The position numbers and the translations under genes were made by a program. Source: UBA6624 sp964507645 (GTDB lineage: Bacteria > UBP7 > UBA6624). From it: a stretch of DNA of 64,000 bases. The DNA is taken from NCBI GenBank assembly GCA_964507645.1, contig CAZDPU010000002.1, forward strand, positions 9,442 through 73,441, given 5' to 3'. Positions 64,000 to 64,000 of this stretch are shown in pieces; positions within the stretch are counted from its first letter, which is position 1, and each line of letters opens with the position of its first letter. The notes beneath the pieces were generated by a model. That model did no database searches. It was not told where the DNA came from and worked only from the letters and a program-made list of their open reading frames with translations.

Positions 64000-64000
64000 T

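Noticed and set aside
63895..64000. A tRNA or small RNA gene at the window end
   Set aside because: No cloverleaf or T-loop sequence is seen; only one short inverted repeat.

Overview
The window is a dense, AT-rich stretch of a bacterial chromosome. It carries about 58 protein genes, mostly separated by 0-60 bases or overlapping by 1-19 bases. I see no tRNA, rRNA, CRISPR array, insertion sequence or phage gene, and no gene-free stretch of 300 bases or more. Lipoprotein signals, a TolC-type outer-membrane protein with an RND pump, an LPS-type nucleotide-sugar set, RodA/MurA and a twin-arginine signal point to a Gram-negative, rod-forming, free-living heterotroph, probably marine. I cannot fix the phylum from sequence alone. 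TTG start codons are unusually common.

Layout. 1-3229 (minus): a catabolic operon of enoyl-CoA hydratase, amidohydrolase, 3-hydroxyacyl-CoA dehydrogenase, a tiny membrane protein, pterin-4a-carbinolamine dehydratase and an aldehyde dehydrogenase cut by the window edge. 3273-8042 (plus): nnr, alr, a dolichol/phytol-kinase-like membrane protein and an ABC pair resembling PhnC/PhnE. 8057-33578 (minus): one very long co-directional block. In transcription order it reads YIP1-like membrane protein, BON-domain lipoprotein, three HtrA-type proteins (only one with an intact triad), lipoprotein, enolase, GDP-sugar reductase, the complete F-type ATP synthase set, murA, yvcK, gap, pgk, tpiA, rodA, a beta-barrel candidate, a nucleotidyltransferase, an epimerase and msrA. 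Lower glycolysis, energy coupling and envelope synthesis thus sit in one array. 33632-41002 (minus): groES-groEL, preceded by a secreted module (TolB-like propeller, glycine-rich lipoprotein, metzincin protease with PKD domains, secreted companion).

41112-42508 holds a membrane protein of unknown role converging on a GIY-YIG-like nuclease and a small membrane protein. 42502-49433 (minus) is purF, a PabA/TrpG glutaminase, aroA, aroE, aroC, an aroK-aroB fusion and aroQ: five enzymes covering the whole shikimate route after DAHP synthase. 49492-52913 (plus) pairs an exported GH109-type glycosidase with an M61 peptidase carrying PDZ domains. 52933-56884 (minus) holds an EamA transporter, thyX, glutaryl-CoA dehydrogenase and RNase D. 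56941-63894 (plus) holds an RND tripartite efflux operon and a delta-1-pyrroline-5-carboxylate dehydrogenase.

The most notable points are: the three-gene HtrA cluster with two catalytically dead members; His/Asp-rich tandem repeats in ATP synthase subunit a, interrupted by a 100-N assembly gap; a recent in-frame 63-bp duplication in atpC; a murA gene whose conserved N-terminus lies upstream of any canonical start codon; and a PhnCE pair with no binding protein.
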